In this document: in pieces, positions 1 through 11,633 of the stretch
Layout of the letters: each line of letters starts with the position of its first letter
Numbering within the stretch: position 1 is the stretch's first letter
Source of the DNA: Psococerastis gibbosa
Lineage: Eukaryota; Arthropoda; Insecta; Psocodea; Psocidae
DNA: 64,000 bases
Direction: 5' to 3'
NCBI GenBank assembly: GCA_963971405.1
Contig: OZ020485.1
Span: forward strand, 35,607,921 to 35,671,920
Position numbers and translations under genes: made by a program
The notes under the pieces: model-generated
The model's input: the letters and a program-made list of their open reading frames with translations, nothing else
The model's database searches: none
Told to the model about the DNA's origin: nothing

Positions 1-348
1 GAAACTAAGATTATTTCACCAACTAACATCTGTGGGGTCGATTGAGATAAAGCGCTGCGGCACAACTGCAACAAGCTAGCATGCTACAATACAATCTTCA
101 GGTTAGCCATTGAATATATAACACTAACGATGATAGATGAACTAACTAACATGAACGAGGCCCGTGGATTGTTTTCTAAATGCAGTACCCGACCCTGTTC
201 TGAAATAAGGATAAGGAAGTGTACAATGCTTACAACCCCTGGCCGGACGCAGGTACGAAGCTCCGGCCCGCGGGTGGTGCTTGGGTTGAGTCCCAGTTCG
301 CACCAAACTATCATCTCGGTTCGTTTTTCTGTAGAATAGAATCGTGAA

Positions 349-560
349 CGTGAGGGCCAGTAGAGTAGTGGTAAAGACCCCGACTTTCATCTGAAAGGTT
401 GTTGGTTCGAGTCCCACACTTGCTACATTTTCTGGCCATGCTTCGGAGGGCATGTAAAGCAGGCGATCCCGGGCCTTACTAGTTGAGTGTAAGAGAGGGC
501 TTTATAGTCCTAACTCCGCTAGGTTGGCTTAGTAATAGAATAAAAAATCAATATTTTTTC
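349..560 (+). repeat. tRNA-derived SINE, copy A
   Basis: A polymerase III B-box-like stretch (GGTTCGAGTCC, 404-414) follows an A-box-like stretch (TAGTGGTAAAGACC). The body then reads CCATGCTTCGGAGGGCATGT, CGATCCCGGGCCTT, a GAGAGGGCTTTATAG stretch and TTGGCTTAGTAATAGAA. The same body recurs at 11421-11633 (minus), 19541-19757 and 30655-30876. The ends are approximate because copies differ at the 5' edge. The tRNA origin is inferred from the internal promoter boxes; the family is not one I can name. Confidence 0.75.
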
Positions 561-3520
561 TATAGTTTTATATATTCAATGGTTTAGCTTTCCAACAACA
601 CCGCAGGTATGACAGTATGAGAATCATGATTATTTATTGGATGTAACAGCTTAACATAGGATTTCAGAATTGAGACAGTCTGTTTTGTCATCATGCCTCA
701 TTTTAAAATCTTTAATTCTTTGTTAAAAGTATGCAAGACAGGAGTGACAGGACTGAGTTTACAGGAGGAATTGGAATCTTCCCAAAACCAAGTCAAACCC
801 TTCCAATACCCGACAGTCAGATAATAGGAATATCTATCATTTAATAATGATGGTATATTTAACTCGGCACGAAAGGGTCAAGCGAATCACTCTTTCGTGC
901 AGAGAATAATTTATTAACCCCCCCCCCCCCCAAAAAAAAAAACTACTATAACGTAAAAGTCATTTAAACATCGGGTTGAGTGCAGTAGACTAAGTAAAAA
1001 AAATCCTGCGTACCTGAAAAACTTTTGTCTCTGAATTTTGACTTTGAATTTTTGTCCAGGTTTCGTATTTTAAGGAATTGTCTTTTCTAGTAGGGGTCTT
1101 CACAGGGTTAGTGTTATCGAGTTATACCTGGTTAAGTGTGTTATATCAAGTTAAGTTAACACGCCGATAACCGATAACCAAGTTACCCAGCGTGCTATCC
1201 TAAACGCACTTCCAAGTTGGTTAACTGTGCTATTTAGCTTGCGCTGCGATCGATAGCTCAGGTTTGACCGCCGTCATCTTTGTTTTTGTTGATTGATTTG
1301 AAACACGCGTTTAAAATTTTGTAGTATTTAAATTTATTTGTATAATCAATCTATTATCACAAGCAATTACCGTAAATACTTAAAATTATAATAACCAAAA
1401 TGAACAAAAAATATAAACAAATGTGGCACTAGAATAGAGTTCTGCCACTTTCTTTTAAACCGTGGCACGAACGTCTGGCTACTACCACGTTGTTTACTTT
1501 GTTAAATGTTTTCGATATAGCATGATAACGCACTCTCGAGGTCCACTCACGATTGTGTGTTAACTTGGATAGCACATCTAACTCTATCACTATATAAATG
1601 GAAATGGCGCCAAATACGGAAAAGTGAAAACTAGCTAACAGTATAAACAGTGCCCCCAGCAATTCAGCATTTTCATTAAACTCAATTCGAAGAAAAAAAA
1701 TTGTGAATGAATAAACTCGAAACGGATATTGTCTCGAAGTTATTTATTTAAATATTATCTTTGTACCTTATGTTAAAATAAAGTGAATATTTATTAATTT
1801 TTTATTTAGTTTCACACTCAGAATTTTACCGTGTAAGCCTTCTGCCCTGGCTACGGCTCCAGAGCCATACTCAGGCCTAGTTTACTTGTTTATTATTTTT
1901 TAAGAATTACTAAATTAGGTATTAGTTCAGTAAGCTATAGTCAATGTTGTTTTCACCCAAAAATACAGAAAAGGCAGGAGTTGGGGGAGGGTCACGGAAT
2001 AAATCAAACCCAAGAAAGAGTTGAAAGCCTGCTCAACCTCTCCCCTTTAACATCCTTGAGGTCGGCTACGAACTCACCTTCCTCTCCCTCCCCTCTCTTC
2101 CTTGTTCCCCCTGGGTATTAGCCGAAAACATTTCCGCGTCAGCTTTGATAAGGTAATTCGTTTTGTAGCGACACTAATTAAAGAAGTAGGCAAGAAGTTG
2201 ACACATTAGGTCATAGAGACCATCTACAACTATGTCCACTGCAGCAATGCAAGCAAGTGAATACATACTGCAACCGCTGTTTAGGTAGTTTTCTAGTTAT
2301 TGGGTTGGATGCTCACCTCTCCCAATTACAGTCGGATTTTCCTAAAATATATTTCGGCATACGCATTATATAATGCTTTACTACGCCACTACGGTATTAT
2401 ACAATATTTAATATATGGTACAATAGTATCCGGCAGACGTTGATTGGTTTGGTGATCCTGACTGTCATATGAGTATTGTAGTAAAAATTAAAAAAAAAAT
2501 TGTTTTGTTTTCCAACCCCTGATTTCAGCATTTCTGTTTTAAGCAACCCTATCAGCCTGGCGGGGGGAGTGAGTCTGTTTATTAAGTGGAGGCACCATAA
2601 GGGCAGACTCCATCACCTCGGGGAGAAGAGGAATTTACAAAAAAAATCGACCGTTGACTATCTCTTTAGACTCAATCATTCGCTTCCAAATGATATCGGT
2701 TTCAGAACGATCTCTTAGTACCTTTTCAAACACGTTTAGCTGCACTAGCTTTGAACGTGTCGGACATAAGTTCATTAAGTTGTTCAGACAACCTCCTCAT
2801 CGCCAAATTGAGTAACCTATTTTTCTCTATTAACACTTTTACATAACAGTAATCGGATTTGTGCAGTATGAAGACATACAAAAATTCGGTTGCAGTTAAA
2901 CTTGTGTGAAAAGGCCAGCTTTACCAAAATTGACGAAGTTACTACCTAGGGTGCGAGCAGCTATTCTATTAAAACCGCAAAAATCCTAGTATTTCTAATA
3001 TATTCGCTAGAACTGGATATTATAGAAGAAAAGTAAGTCTTCGGAGATACTCTTTGTAAGCCGTAGACTTCAGACGTATAACTACGTATCGATCGTTGAT
3101 GATGAATGCGGAATAATAAAGGCCCAAGTCTATTCAAATGCATAACGACTTTCATTATCGCTGAGAATCAGCTGCAGAGGAAAAACTGCTTATTCGCCAC
3201 GGGCTTTGTCCGGATATACGATAGTGGAAGACAAAGAGGCAACGTTGCTGAGCGAATGGCTTCGGGATTATTTGGGGTGAGTCAGAGGCGCTATGATTTA
3301 TGTCGTTAGTGCATTTGTTTGCCGTGCGCCGTGTGTGACGGACGTAAGCAGGGGTGCATCCCCAGCAGGAGAACAAGTGCCATTGTCCCTAGGCAAATAC
3401 CAGCGTATGCGTGCAGCACATGCGCTCAACTTTGGGTTTTGAGTCGGCATAACATGATGCCTCCTCTGAGACTGACACCCCTCGGCCTTCGCAAGAGCTT
3501 TGGATAGGAGATAGGAGGGG
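561..3520. other. Non-coding stretch, no gene seen
   Basis: Only short chance reading frames occur here and none resembles a known protein. A run of 14 C followed by 11 A lies at 918-942, the kind of tract found inside the hAT-like elements of this window. About 1100-1250 contains short degenerate repeats built on GTTAAGTTAAC and CCGATAACC. The stretch could be intergenic or part of the long first intron of the ZSWIM-type gene at 20856-21294. Confidence 0.5.
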
Positions 3521-3674
3521 CAGGGACGGATCCTTGGGGGGGGGGGGCGACCGAGAGAAATAGCTTTATACTAGATAGAATGGACTTTTGAAGGAAATTA
3601 AGAAAAAAATATTACTCAAGTAAGGGAAACGCGTTAATTTTCAGGCCACCGCCCCCCCCCCAAAACCGTCCCTG
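3521..3674. mobile_element. Small hAT-like non-autonomous element
   Basis: The stretch starts CAGGGACGGATCC and ends ACCGTCCCTG, an inverted terminal repeat of about 9 bp. A run of G lies just inside the left end and a run of C just inside the right end. The ends match the family at 14456-14639. No convincing 8-bp target duplication is visible here (AGGAGGGG against GGTGGGGG), so the insertion is old or the ends are slightly off. Confidence 0.55.
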
Positions 3675-4272
3675 GGTGGGGGGGATGTGTGCTACAATAA
3701 ACGCACCTTTGGCTTTCGAAACATTACATGAATTGTAGGAAAGACGACGGTTGTGTGATTGTTGTGCAAGGGGAAGTTTGTATAACTCTACTGCACACAA
3801 TATTCCACGTTTAAGGTCTTAAGAATACAGGCAGATGTTTACCATGTATCGCGAATAATGCGAAACCTTACATGACGAAGTCCCACCCCACCCACTTATA
3901 TTGCGCATCCTTTATATCGGATTTCCTAACGTTGCTAGCCTTTTATTCTCAACGGCTATTACTAAGAGGGAAAGTTTGAAATTTCAAACCTTTTCAGTGG
4001 TTGTTTTTTAAACGGAAATACCGACCTAAAGGTAGAGGGCGCTTGGAATGAAGAATTCTATGTCATAAGAAGTGTATAGCTTTTTGTACTAACCCTTAAG
4101 GCATAATTATTATTCCTCAAACTATATGGACGCCAAAGTTTTGGTTTTATGCCCATACGGCACTGTATACAAAGTACAATATCGTATTCAAGTTCTGAGC
4201 CTTCTCAGGTACTGTCGACGCAATCTATAGAAAGTTTCAACCAAGTCCCAATTCAGAGTGAAACTATCCTTA
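3675..4272. other. Non-coding stretch, nothing recognised
   Basis: No coding potential or repeat family was recognised between the hAT-like element and foldback copy 1. Confidence 0.5.
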
Positions 4273-4411
4273 GGCGCTGATTCCACCAACGTCAATAGTG
4301 ATATTAAATGTTTTTTGACGTGGTAGCAAACATTTTTAGACCGTCTAAAAATGTCTGCTACCACGTCAAAAAACATTTAATATCACTATTGACGTTGATG
4401 GAATCTGCGCC
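4273..4411. repeat. Foldback MITE, copy 1
   Basis: A 139-bp near-perfect palindrome. The left arm starts GGCGC...GATTCCACCAACGTC, carries a copy-specific AT-rich middle ending in six T, then the family core GACGTGGTAGCA(A/G)ACAT. A short loop containing AGAC/GTCT separates it from the mirrored right arm. It is flanked by TTA on both sides (4270-4272 and 4412-4414), a 3-bp target duplication. See the other copies at 32649, 32919, 39555, 47873, 50912 and 60566. Confidence 0.85.
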
Positions 4412-4701
4412 TTAACTTGCGTCGACTGCACATGTACGTACAGTACGAACTGAAGTATAAAAAATTATGCCTTAAATTTAGCCATTACAGCCGCAATTAA
4501 GTGGTATTAGACCTATGCACTCACTCCTCAGTAGTCTGATGAGAGCGGGGAATGAGCTTGAACTACTACGGCGGTGCAGAAAGGTCATGGTCTCATAATA
4601 ATGGACCTTTAAAATGAATTATGGTTGTCAAATGAATGCAAATCAGGTAAAGTTGTAGCCTATAGCCCCACAATTTATTTCATTCCTATTTATACCTAAG
4701 T

Positions 4702-4880
4702 ATAAGGAAAAGAAGATTTAATTGTGATGGTACACATTTTCAAGTTCAAGATTTCAACGGATTTACACGAAATTAGGTTCCAGGAACTAAAAAAAGTGTT
4801 TTTTACGAAATATCTGTCGTCTCCAATAACACTACTAAAAACATTGTCTCAAAAAAGGCTCCAACTAATTTTTTACAAAT
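4702..4880 (+). repeat. Dispersed repeat (TATAAGGAAAG family), diverged copy
   Basis: Contains TATAAGGAAAA, then a stretch similar to GTGATGGT..ATTTTC, TTCAACGGATTTACACG and TTTTTACGAAAT.TCTGTC. The same order is seen at 47040-47350. This copy is diverged and ends soon after the point where the 47-kb copy has a TGTC microsatellite. Confidence 0.55.
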
Positions 4881-6189
4881 TCCCAAAGGTAAATTGTAAT
4901 TGTATGGAACTACTCATATTATTTACTTATCTACTCTGGTACCTAGATTATTAATAATAATAATAATAACTGTGTATTGACCAGAAATCATTTAAAAATA
5001 CAAATTCAAACACATTTCAGAAAAAAAAAACAATTTCCGACAGTATAACGTTGACGGCGATGAGGGGAAGCTCATATAGCCAAAAAATTAATTGATAAAT
5101 AGGAAAGCATGTACGGGTTTACTCGTAAATGCAAAGTATCAGCATATTTGAGTAGTTAGAGAACAGTAAACATTATCGAATAACTTTAAACTCAAGACAT
5201 ACAATACTATGTATAGTCCTAAAAACGTCACCTGGCAAAATCCGGCTTTAGCCTACTGTTATACCAAGAAATACAACATTTTGAGTTTTTTCGTCTCGTC
5301 TCATGATATTTTTAGTACAATAATAATTACTCGAATAGGCTTACACAGCAGTTCCCATGCAATAGTTTATAATATTCAGCCGAAGGTTGGTAACTGCTTA
5401 TCTAATCCGTCTAATTAATAGCCTACTGTGGATTAACAATAAACTCATCTTTGAATTATGCAGTTGATACAGGAGCGCAGTCTTAAATAAAACCTCGTGA
5501 CTATAATAGACCCCATTGTTTGCTAACTAAACAACTACGTAGCATATTCAAAATAGCAACCCGATTTGGAAAGCAGCCGTAAGCGCGCTGCAGTAGCTGG
5601 GAGATAGCCGGGTGTATGTAAAACAGTTTCCGTGCCAGGAATTATGTATAAGAAACAGTGCTCAAGCAGAACGCTCCACGGATGGCATAGGAATCAGCTC
5701 GGATCAATACACTGCCCGACCCATCTGGAGGGGAGTTTTTTCTGGACCACACAAAGGCTAATACGGATGGGATTGCTCAAGATTGTAATAATAATATAGA
5801 ATTACTCTGGTTTGCATGGAGCGTCGCCGAACCTGGCATCGTCTACCTACCAGAGGGAGGGTAGGGGCTCAAGTGATCACCAAAATTGTTCACCGAAAAT
5901 AGAACTTGCTAGATTGTTAGCATAACCAATTATGATTACATTTAACTTCAAAATAATGATGATAATAATAATAGTAATAATAAAATTATAAAGTATAAAG
6001 CTATTTGATAATGTTAGCCTAATATATCGTATTTGAGCAACATATAGCCTTCAAAAATATTTTTAAGTTTACTCGTATGCTGTCGCAAAGGTGGATGCGA
6101 CTGCACGGAAACAAAACTGGCACATCAGTGCGAACCGGATAGGAAAATACCGAGGCACTTAGTTTCTACGATTTCATACATCTTCCTCT
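4881..6189. other. Non-coding stretch with AAT microsatellites
   Basis: Short (AAT)n runs lie near 4952-4970 and 5955-5985. No reading frame with recognisable similarity was seen. Confidence 0.5.
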
Positions 6190-6880
6190 TCTTCTCCTTC
6201 TTTAAATGCGTCTTCTATCAAAAGAATGGCGATCATTACGGCAATTTGGACCTTGGAGACTGCTGCTCAGAAAAGAGAAGTCGTGCCAAACCACTGCCTC
6301 AGGTTTTTCAACCAGGATGCTCTTTTGCCAGGGAGCCCTCAGTTCCTCTATCTTCCCTTGGATTATTACATGCAGAAGGCGATACTTTTCGTTCCTCATC
6401 ACATGGCTAAAGTATGTTAGTTTTTTACCCGTCAGCAGCAACTCGGCTTCTCTATCCAATCGCCTGAGGATCTCAGAATTAAGGACGCGATCTATCCAGG
6501 ATATGTGCAGCACTCGTCTGCATATACCCACATTTCAAATGCACTGATTCTGTTCTCCATAGTTTGTGTCAACATCCATCCCCAGAACGATTGGGAACAC
6601 TCTGCCCTCTTACTGACGGCCATCACTTTGTTCTTCTGCAAGTACATTAAAATGACCGCATTTCTGCCTGCTTTATTTCATTTAATAACGACTGCAGTTG
6701 TTCTTTTGATGAAGCAACCAGCACAGTGTCATCTGCATAACGCAGATTGTTGACAAGCTTTCCATTGATAACAATATTGCCTTCCATTAGTATAGGGACT
6801 ATTCCCAAGTCACATACTACAATAATCTTACTTGTGCCAGTGAAGTTTTGGTAAGCTAGAAAGCTACGCAGGATCATAGT
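6190..6880 (-). mobile_element. Decayed LINE reverse-transcriptase fragment (RTE/CR1-type)
   Basis: On the minus strand, 6877-6647 encodes a reverse-transcriptase palm segment with the catalytic motif YADDTVLVASS. After a frame change, 6531-6202 encodes the ORF2 C-terminal part (RRVLHISWIDRVLNSEILRR, then HVMRNEKYRLLHVIIQGK), typical of the end of such elements. The 3' edge is rich in AAG/GAAG near 6185-6205. The frame break and missing 5' part show a dead, truncated copy. The exact clade is uncertain. Confidence 0.75.
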
Positions 6881-8589
6881 ATAGGAGCTTGCTCACATGG
6901 AGGATAATATTTTAATTTGATAATATGAATTTGTCTAATTCAGAGAATTCAACTTTTTTCAAGAGGGGACACTAATGAATTCTGAACTAATGTCATAGGA
7001 TCACGCCTATGACAGTAGTCTACATATAATTATGGTATTAATGTTCCTTAACGGGCTCACTCTGTAGCCAGGTTGCATCTATAGATGGGGTGGTTAACTA
7101 CGTCCTCAACCTCTTTTCAAAGAGAACAGCACCCCTACCTCCGAAAGGAGCCCCTCTTTAACGTGTAATTGCTCGCACTTGGGACTTTATCTGCGGTTCG
7201 ATAGGCGAAGCGCCGACGCCGAGGCCGGGCGCCCCAGCGCACGCTCCCTGCAATTTCAAACAAATTCAATTACCATTTCCCATTTCATTGATCGCCGTCA
7301 CGGGGAGAGGTGTTCTCACAAGCCCAGTCATATCGAGAGAAAATATACAATTATTATGAAATGTCAATCGATCCAGAGCCCTAATAACGACCATACTTCA
7401 CTCTACTGGCAGGCGCGGTAACACCAAGAATGGGCGTTCGATAAAGTAAAGTAAGTTTGAAAAGAGCTATTATAAATACTGCATATACTGTATATATATA
7501 TATATACATATACGAGCGAGATGACCCGCATTATAGAGTCTATAAGTCTATAACGTACGCGGGATAAGAAATGTTGGAAGTTACGAATCAGAGGCAAGCA
7601 CACCACATGTGTTGATTTTTGACATAAAGAAACGTAGCCATAAGTACATTGAATTCAGAAGTTAGCCCACAATATTTAGGGTTCGGCTCTGATATGGAGA
7701 ATTTAGCCAGCCATTAGCGAGAATGCGATTGGTGGGTTTACGGTTAACACTACGGCTGCCACTGTCTTGGAGACGATAGCCAAAACTGAAGACAGGATTG
7801 AATTCCGTAAATTTATCTACTAATTGTCACAGACAGAAAGGGTGGCTCCCATCATTACTGATACCCTTAGTCAGAGAGGCCGACACGACAGCAATAACAT
7901 TCACATGGCAATTTAAGGCGAAGATTTCCAAATAATTTGTAATCAAACAAGGCTAGGACATCATTTTCGACCAAATTAATTAATTATATTAATTATTCGT
8001 TTCACAGCTGCAAAGATAAGAAAATACTGGCCTTATGAAAAATTCGTTAACATACAAGCTTGAAAAGAAACCAACTATTTACCCGTCTGATTTATGACTC
8101 TTCTTACCGTTTTTCTAGAGTAATAATAATTCAGGTGCAAAATGTAAATTTACTACGAAATGATGTTTTCGAGTGCATTATACATTAAAGGATAGCTGTG
8201 AATTGTGATTTTGAACAAAATTAGCCTATATGAGCGAGAGGCCTGAACAAATAAATTAAACGAAAACAAGAGAAAACGAATGAAAACAATAATTTTAATC
8301 AAGTTTTTAACCAAAATAATAAAAATCAACAAAAATCTTTCGTATACCGGACGGATATCATCAAATATTTACAATAATTATTTTAACGACGACCTGGGCT
8401 CATATGACCTTAGGGCAAACAAAGCGAAATCAGTGGGAAATGAAATTGCTGTATTTCAATTCAGACTGAGCTTTAAACAAGGCGTGTCTTACATTAAGTT
8501 TAGTGCTAATTTAACAATTTAGGGGGAATCTTTCCAAAGTTTTTGAAGGTTGCATGGCGTGAGACATAGATTGATATAGGCTACTGTTT
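6881..8589. other. Non-coding stretch, no gene seen
   Basis: A (TA)n microsatellite lies at about 7493-7516. Short reading frames (7179-7421, 8280-8522 plus) have no recognisable similarity. Confidence 0.5.
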
Positions 8590-8601
8590 AGTGTATACTA
8601 T

Positions 8602-9685
8602 TTTTTTTTTTTTCCTTCGTGGGGCCTACTCATTTGAGTTCCTATAAGCGTCGACCTAGAAGGTCTTTTGCTTCCACGTTTGCCGTCTACGCCCATCTTA
8701 TAACACCAGTCTTTTTGATAAATTCTAGTGTTTTTGTGATGGGATTAGATCGGATGGTTTCCTCTTCAGACCTAGGGTGGCCAAGAGTTTGGTATCGAGT
8801 TTGTCCCAGCGCTTCACATTCAAAGAGAATGTGTTCAGCTGTTTCTTCTTCAACTTCACACAGTCTGCATCTACTGTCGTTTTTCACGCCAACCCTATGC
8901 ATGTGTTTGTTGAAGTGGCCGTGGCCCGTAAGCGTGCCAACCACCCTTCTAGCTTGCTCTCTACTTAAAGAGAGAAGCTGATCGGTGAGCTTCTTATTAG
9001 GACCCGGAATAACCTTCTTAGCAAATCTGCTTTCCGGGACTTTCTTCCATTCCTCTGCAGTTTTTCTCTGCACCCATTTTTGTACAGAAGTACGGGCCTG
9101 GCAGTAAGCCATCCCGTACTTAGGTTCTGCACCAATGAATGGCGTTTCTGCACCTTTTCGAGCCAGCTCGTCGGCTCTTTCATTCCCATCAAAGTTCGAG
9201 TGCGCCGGGACCCAAATCAGCGAGACTGAGTTTTCCCGACACACCTTTATTAGGAGGTTGGTGCAGTGCCACACCATTTTTGATGTGATCTTTATAGCCC
9301 CCACAGCCTTAATCGCTGCCTGCGAGTCTGTATAGATAATAATGGTTTTGCCCTTGCATTCCATTTCCATACACTCCTCTAGGCATTTTATAATGGCCCC
9401 TACCTCAGCCTGAAAGACTGTAGCATATTTGCCGAGGCTTAGGACTATGGATTTGTCTACAGTTTCCCCATAGACTCCTCCTCCAGCCCCATTTTCCATT
9501 TTCGACCCATCTGTATACCAGACTAGGTCATTGTCCCCTGTTTGATGTTCTTCAGCATTCCATTCTTCTCTAGCTGGAATTCTAGTGTTAAATGGTTTGC
9601 TGAATGAGAGCAGGGGTGTCATCCGGTCTGACGGCATTAAAAGCGTGTCTTCCGATATGCTTTTGGTAATATTGGAGTGGCCTGA
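8602..9685 (-). mobile_element. 5'-truncated jockey-type LINE with RNase H and zinc-knuckle end
   Basis: The minus strand is open from the left edge of the insertion to the stop at 8687. The RNase H domain shows WYTDGSKMENGAGGG, the Glu-containing AEVGAIIKCLEE, YTDSQAAIKAV and VPAHSNFDGNERADELA. A C-terminal CCHC-like knuckle reads CRLCEVEEETAEHILFEC. A poly(A) tail (T-run at 8602-8614) follows. The 12-bp sequence AGTGTATACTAT flanks both sides (8590-8601 and 9686-9697), a clean target-site duplication. The reverse transcriptase is missing, so the copy is dead on arrival, but the remaining frame is intact. That suggests a fairly recent insertion. Confidence 0.9.
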
Positions 9686-9697
9686 AGTGTATACTAT

Positions 9698-10047
9698 GCA
9701 TTAATAATTAAATAGTAATACAATGAAGAGAACTCTTAGCTAGCGAAGATTCGACGCCTTGTTTTCGTAAAGGCAAGAAACCCACTTTTCCAATTGATGG
9801 CTATTAAAAGATGTATTAACTTATTTTCTTTTAATAACAGACAAATCTATTTATATAGATAATAAGCAATATATAGGTCAAAGCATGTCCAATGTACTGT
9901 ATCCAAAGCTTATGATACCTAAAACTTAAGTTCTAACTTTGGTCAGATGTACCCCGCCCAATAACAAATTTTACTACTTGTGTTGAGATTAAATGCATTC
10001 AAACAAGCAATTGTCTATGAACACCATTAAGAGGACATTATGGAGCG
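9698..10047. other. Non-coding stretch, nothing recognised
   Basis: AT-rich sequence without recognisable genes or repeats. Confidence 0.45.
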
Positions 10048-10417
10048 TAGAAAATTGGCACCCGAAAATCCTATACACAATATATAATATCTAATATATA
10101 ACATAATAGTATGTTTTGTTTAATTTACTAAGCAAGTTGTTAAACATCTGGTCTATTTAAGTTGTACATGACTAATTCATACATCATATTATGGGGTATT
10201 TTTCATTGTCTGTGTTTTTTCATGAACTTCACCGGGGGAAATTTTAGCCTCAGTAATTTTCATAAAAGAACTGTTGTGCCTTAAATTAAAAATTCCTTAA
10301 AATATGATGTACCAAATAGTCTTCTAGAACTAGAACTAAATCTGTAATAATTTGTTTAGTAAATTCAATAAAAAATAAAAAATCCAAAAAAACAGATTTT
10401 GGTGTGCCAATTTTCTA
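10048..10417. repeat. Inverted-repeat element, about 370 bp
   Basis: The left end reads TAGAAAATTGGCACCCGAAAATC. The right end is its near-complement, GATTTTGGTGTGCCAATTTTCTA. The interior is AT-rich and non-coding. It looks like a MITE; no target duplication was found, so its superfamily is unknown. Confidence 0.55.
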
Positions 10418-11045
10418 TGTACCACATACTCTTAATACAGTACATATACTGAAGCTGAATATTTCTATACAGTGTGCGGCAGGCATTGACCGACGCGCTG
10501 AATATCTGGAACCTTTTTATTTTGATTAAAACTGAAAATGCCACAGCTGAGAATGTCATGCCACACAGGCGACCACACGGCGCGCGGCTGTAAAAGTCAC
10601 ACAGTCCCATATGTATATTTACTGATGATAACGAAAGCAGGCGTCGAGCAAACGGCTAAAACGCTTTTTCTGTTCGATCCTTCAAAGTAATCATTGTTAA
10701 TCATACATTAACTATGAAAGTAAAAGTAAATACTGACAACTAATCCAAATATTAAACAATACTGCCTCACGGCAAAACATCCAGGTATTTTGTATTATTG
10801 AAGCTTGGGGGCATAGAAAGTCGTCAATCATTCAGGAAGCCAATCTGCAATAAAGCAAATGAGAGTCCGAATTGCGTGGGACCGGAGACGAATCTCAGAA
10901 CATTTCCGTTTTAAAACAGGGTTTCTAATTTTAATTGTTATCACCAAACCTATTCCATTCACATATCTTTTCAATAAACGCTAACTCTTTACAAATTTTT
11001 TTTTTAGTATGGCATCAAAATTGTATTGTTTATATTTTTAAACCC
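10418..11045. other. Non-coding stretch, nothing recognised
   Basis: No recognisable gene or repeat. Confidence 0.4.
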
Positions 11046-11420
11046 CACATTAAGTTAATATTTAACGGCATAGAATGTCCGCTGAAGTGTTCTTCTTCAT
11101 CTGGCTCTAACGGGCCCATGACGGGCTTTGGCCTCCTCCAGTCATCTTGGTTTTGCACTACGCCCCATCTACGGACTCCCAACTCGCAGAGGTCGGTTTC
11201 TAGTTCAAACGGTTTCGTGAACATCCCTGCAGTCTTCTTCCGGTCATGCTTGCTTTGTCCATTTTGTTCGGCATGCGGTCCTCTGACATTCTCACGACGT
11301 ATTACAGCCATCTTAGACGCTGTGCTATTTCAATGCGTACAATGTCTTCTTCATTGAGCATTGCGTCTATTCCAGAGTTGTCTCTTATACGCCACTTACA
11401 TACAGGGGTCCATAGATTAA
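11046..11420 (-). mobile_element. LINE ORF2 C-terminal fragment
   Basis: The minus strand reads IDAMLNEEDIVRIEIAQRLR followed by W and a stop. A later frame gives DLCELGVRRWGVVQNQDDWR and RPKPVMGP. This order is typical of the far C-terminus of endonuclease/reverse-transcriptase LINE proteins. A stop and a frame change break it. A SINE copy abuts it on the right. Confidence 0.65.
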
Positions 11421-11633
11421 ATAAATAAATAATGACTTTTGGTTTTATTACTAAGCCAACCTAGCGGAGTTAGGGCTATAAAGCCCTCTCTTACACTCAA
11501 CTAGGAAGGCCCGGGACTTTACATGCCCTCCGAAGCATGGGCAGAAAATGTAGCCAGTGTGGGACTCTAACCAACAACCTTTCGGGTGAAAGTCTGAGTC
11601 CTTACGACTAATCTGCATGTCCTGACTCTCCTT
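11421..11633 (-). repeat. tRNA-derived SINE, copy B
   Basis: Reverse-strand copy of the family at 349-560. It contains TTAGAGTCCCACACT at the B-box, CCATGCTTCGGAGGGCATGT, and GAGAGGGCTTTATAGCCC followed by CTAACTCCGCTAGG. It lacks the AGGCGAT segment before CCCGGGCCTT. The 3' tail is (TTTA)n-like. Confidence 0.75.

Noticed and set aside
6206-6547. 113-residue plus-strand frame
   Set aside because: Shadow of the minus-strand LINE fragment.
8619-8981. 120-residue plus-strand frame
   Set aside because: Antisense shadow of the LINE RNase H region.
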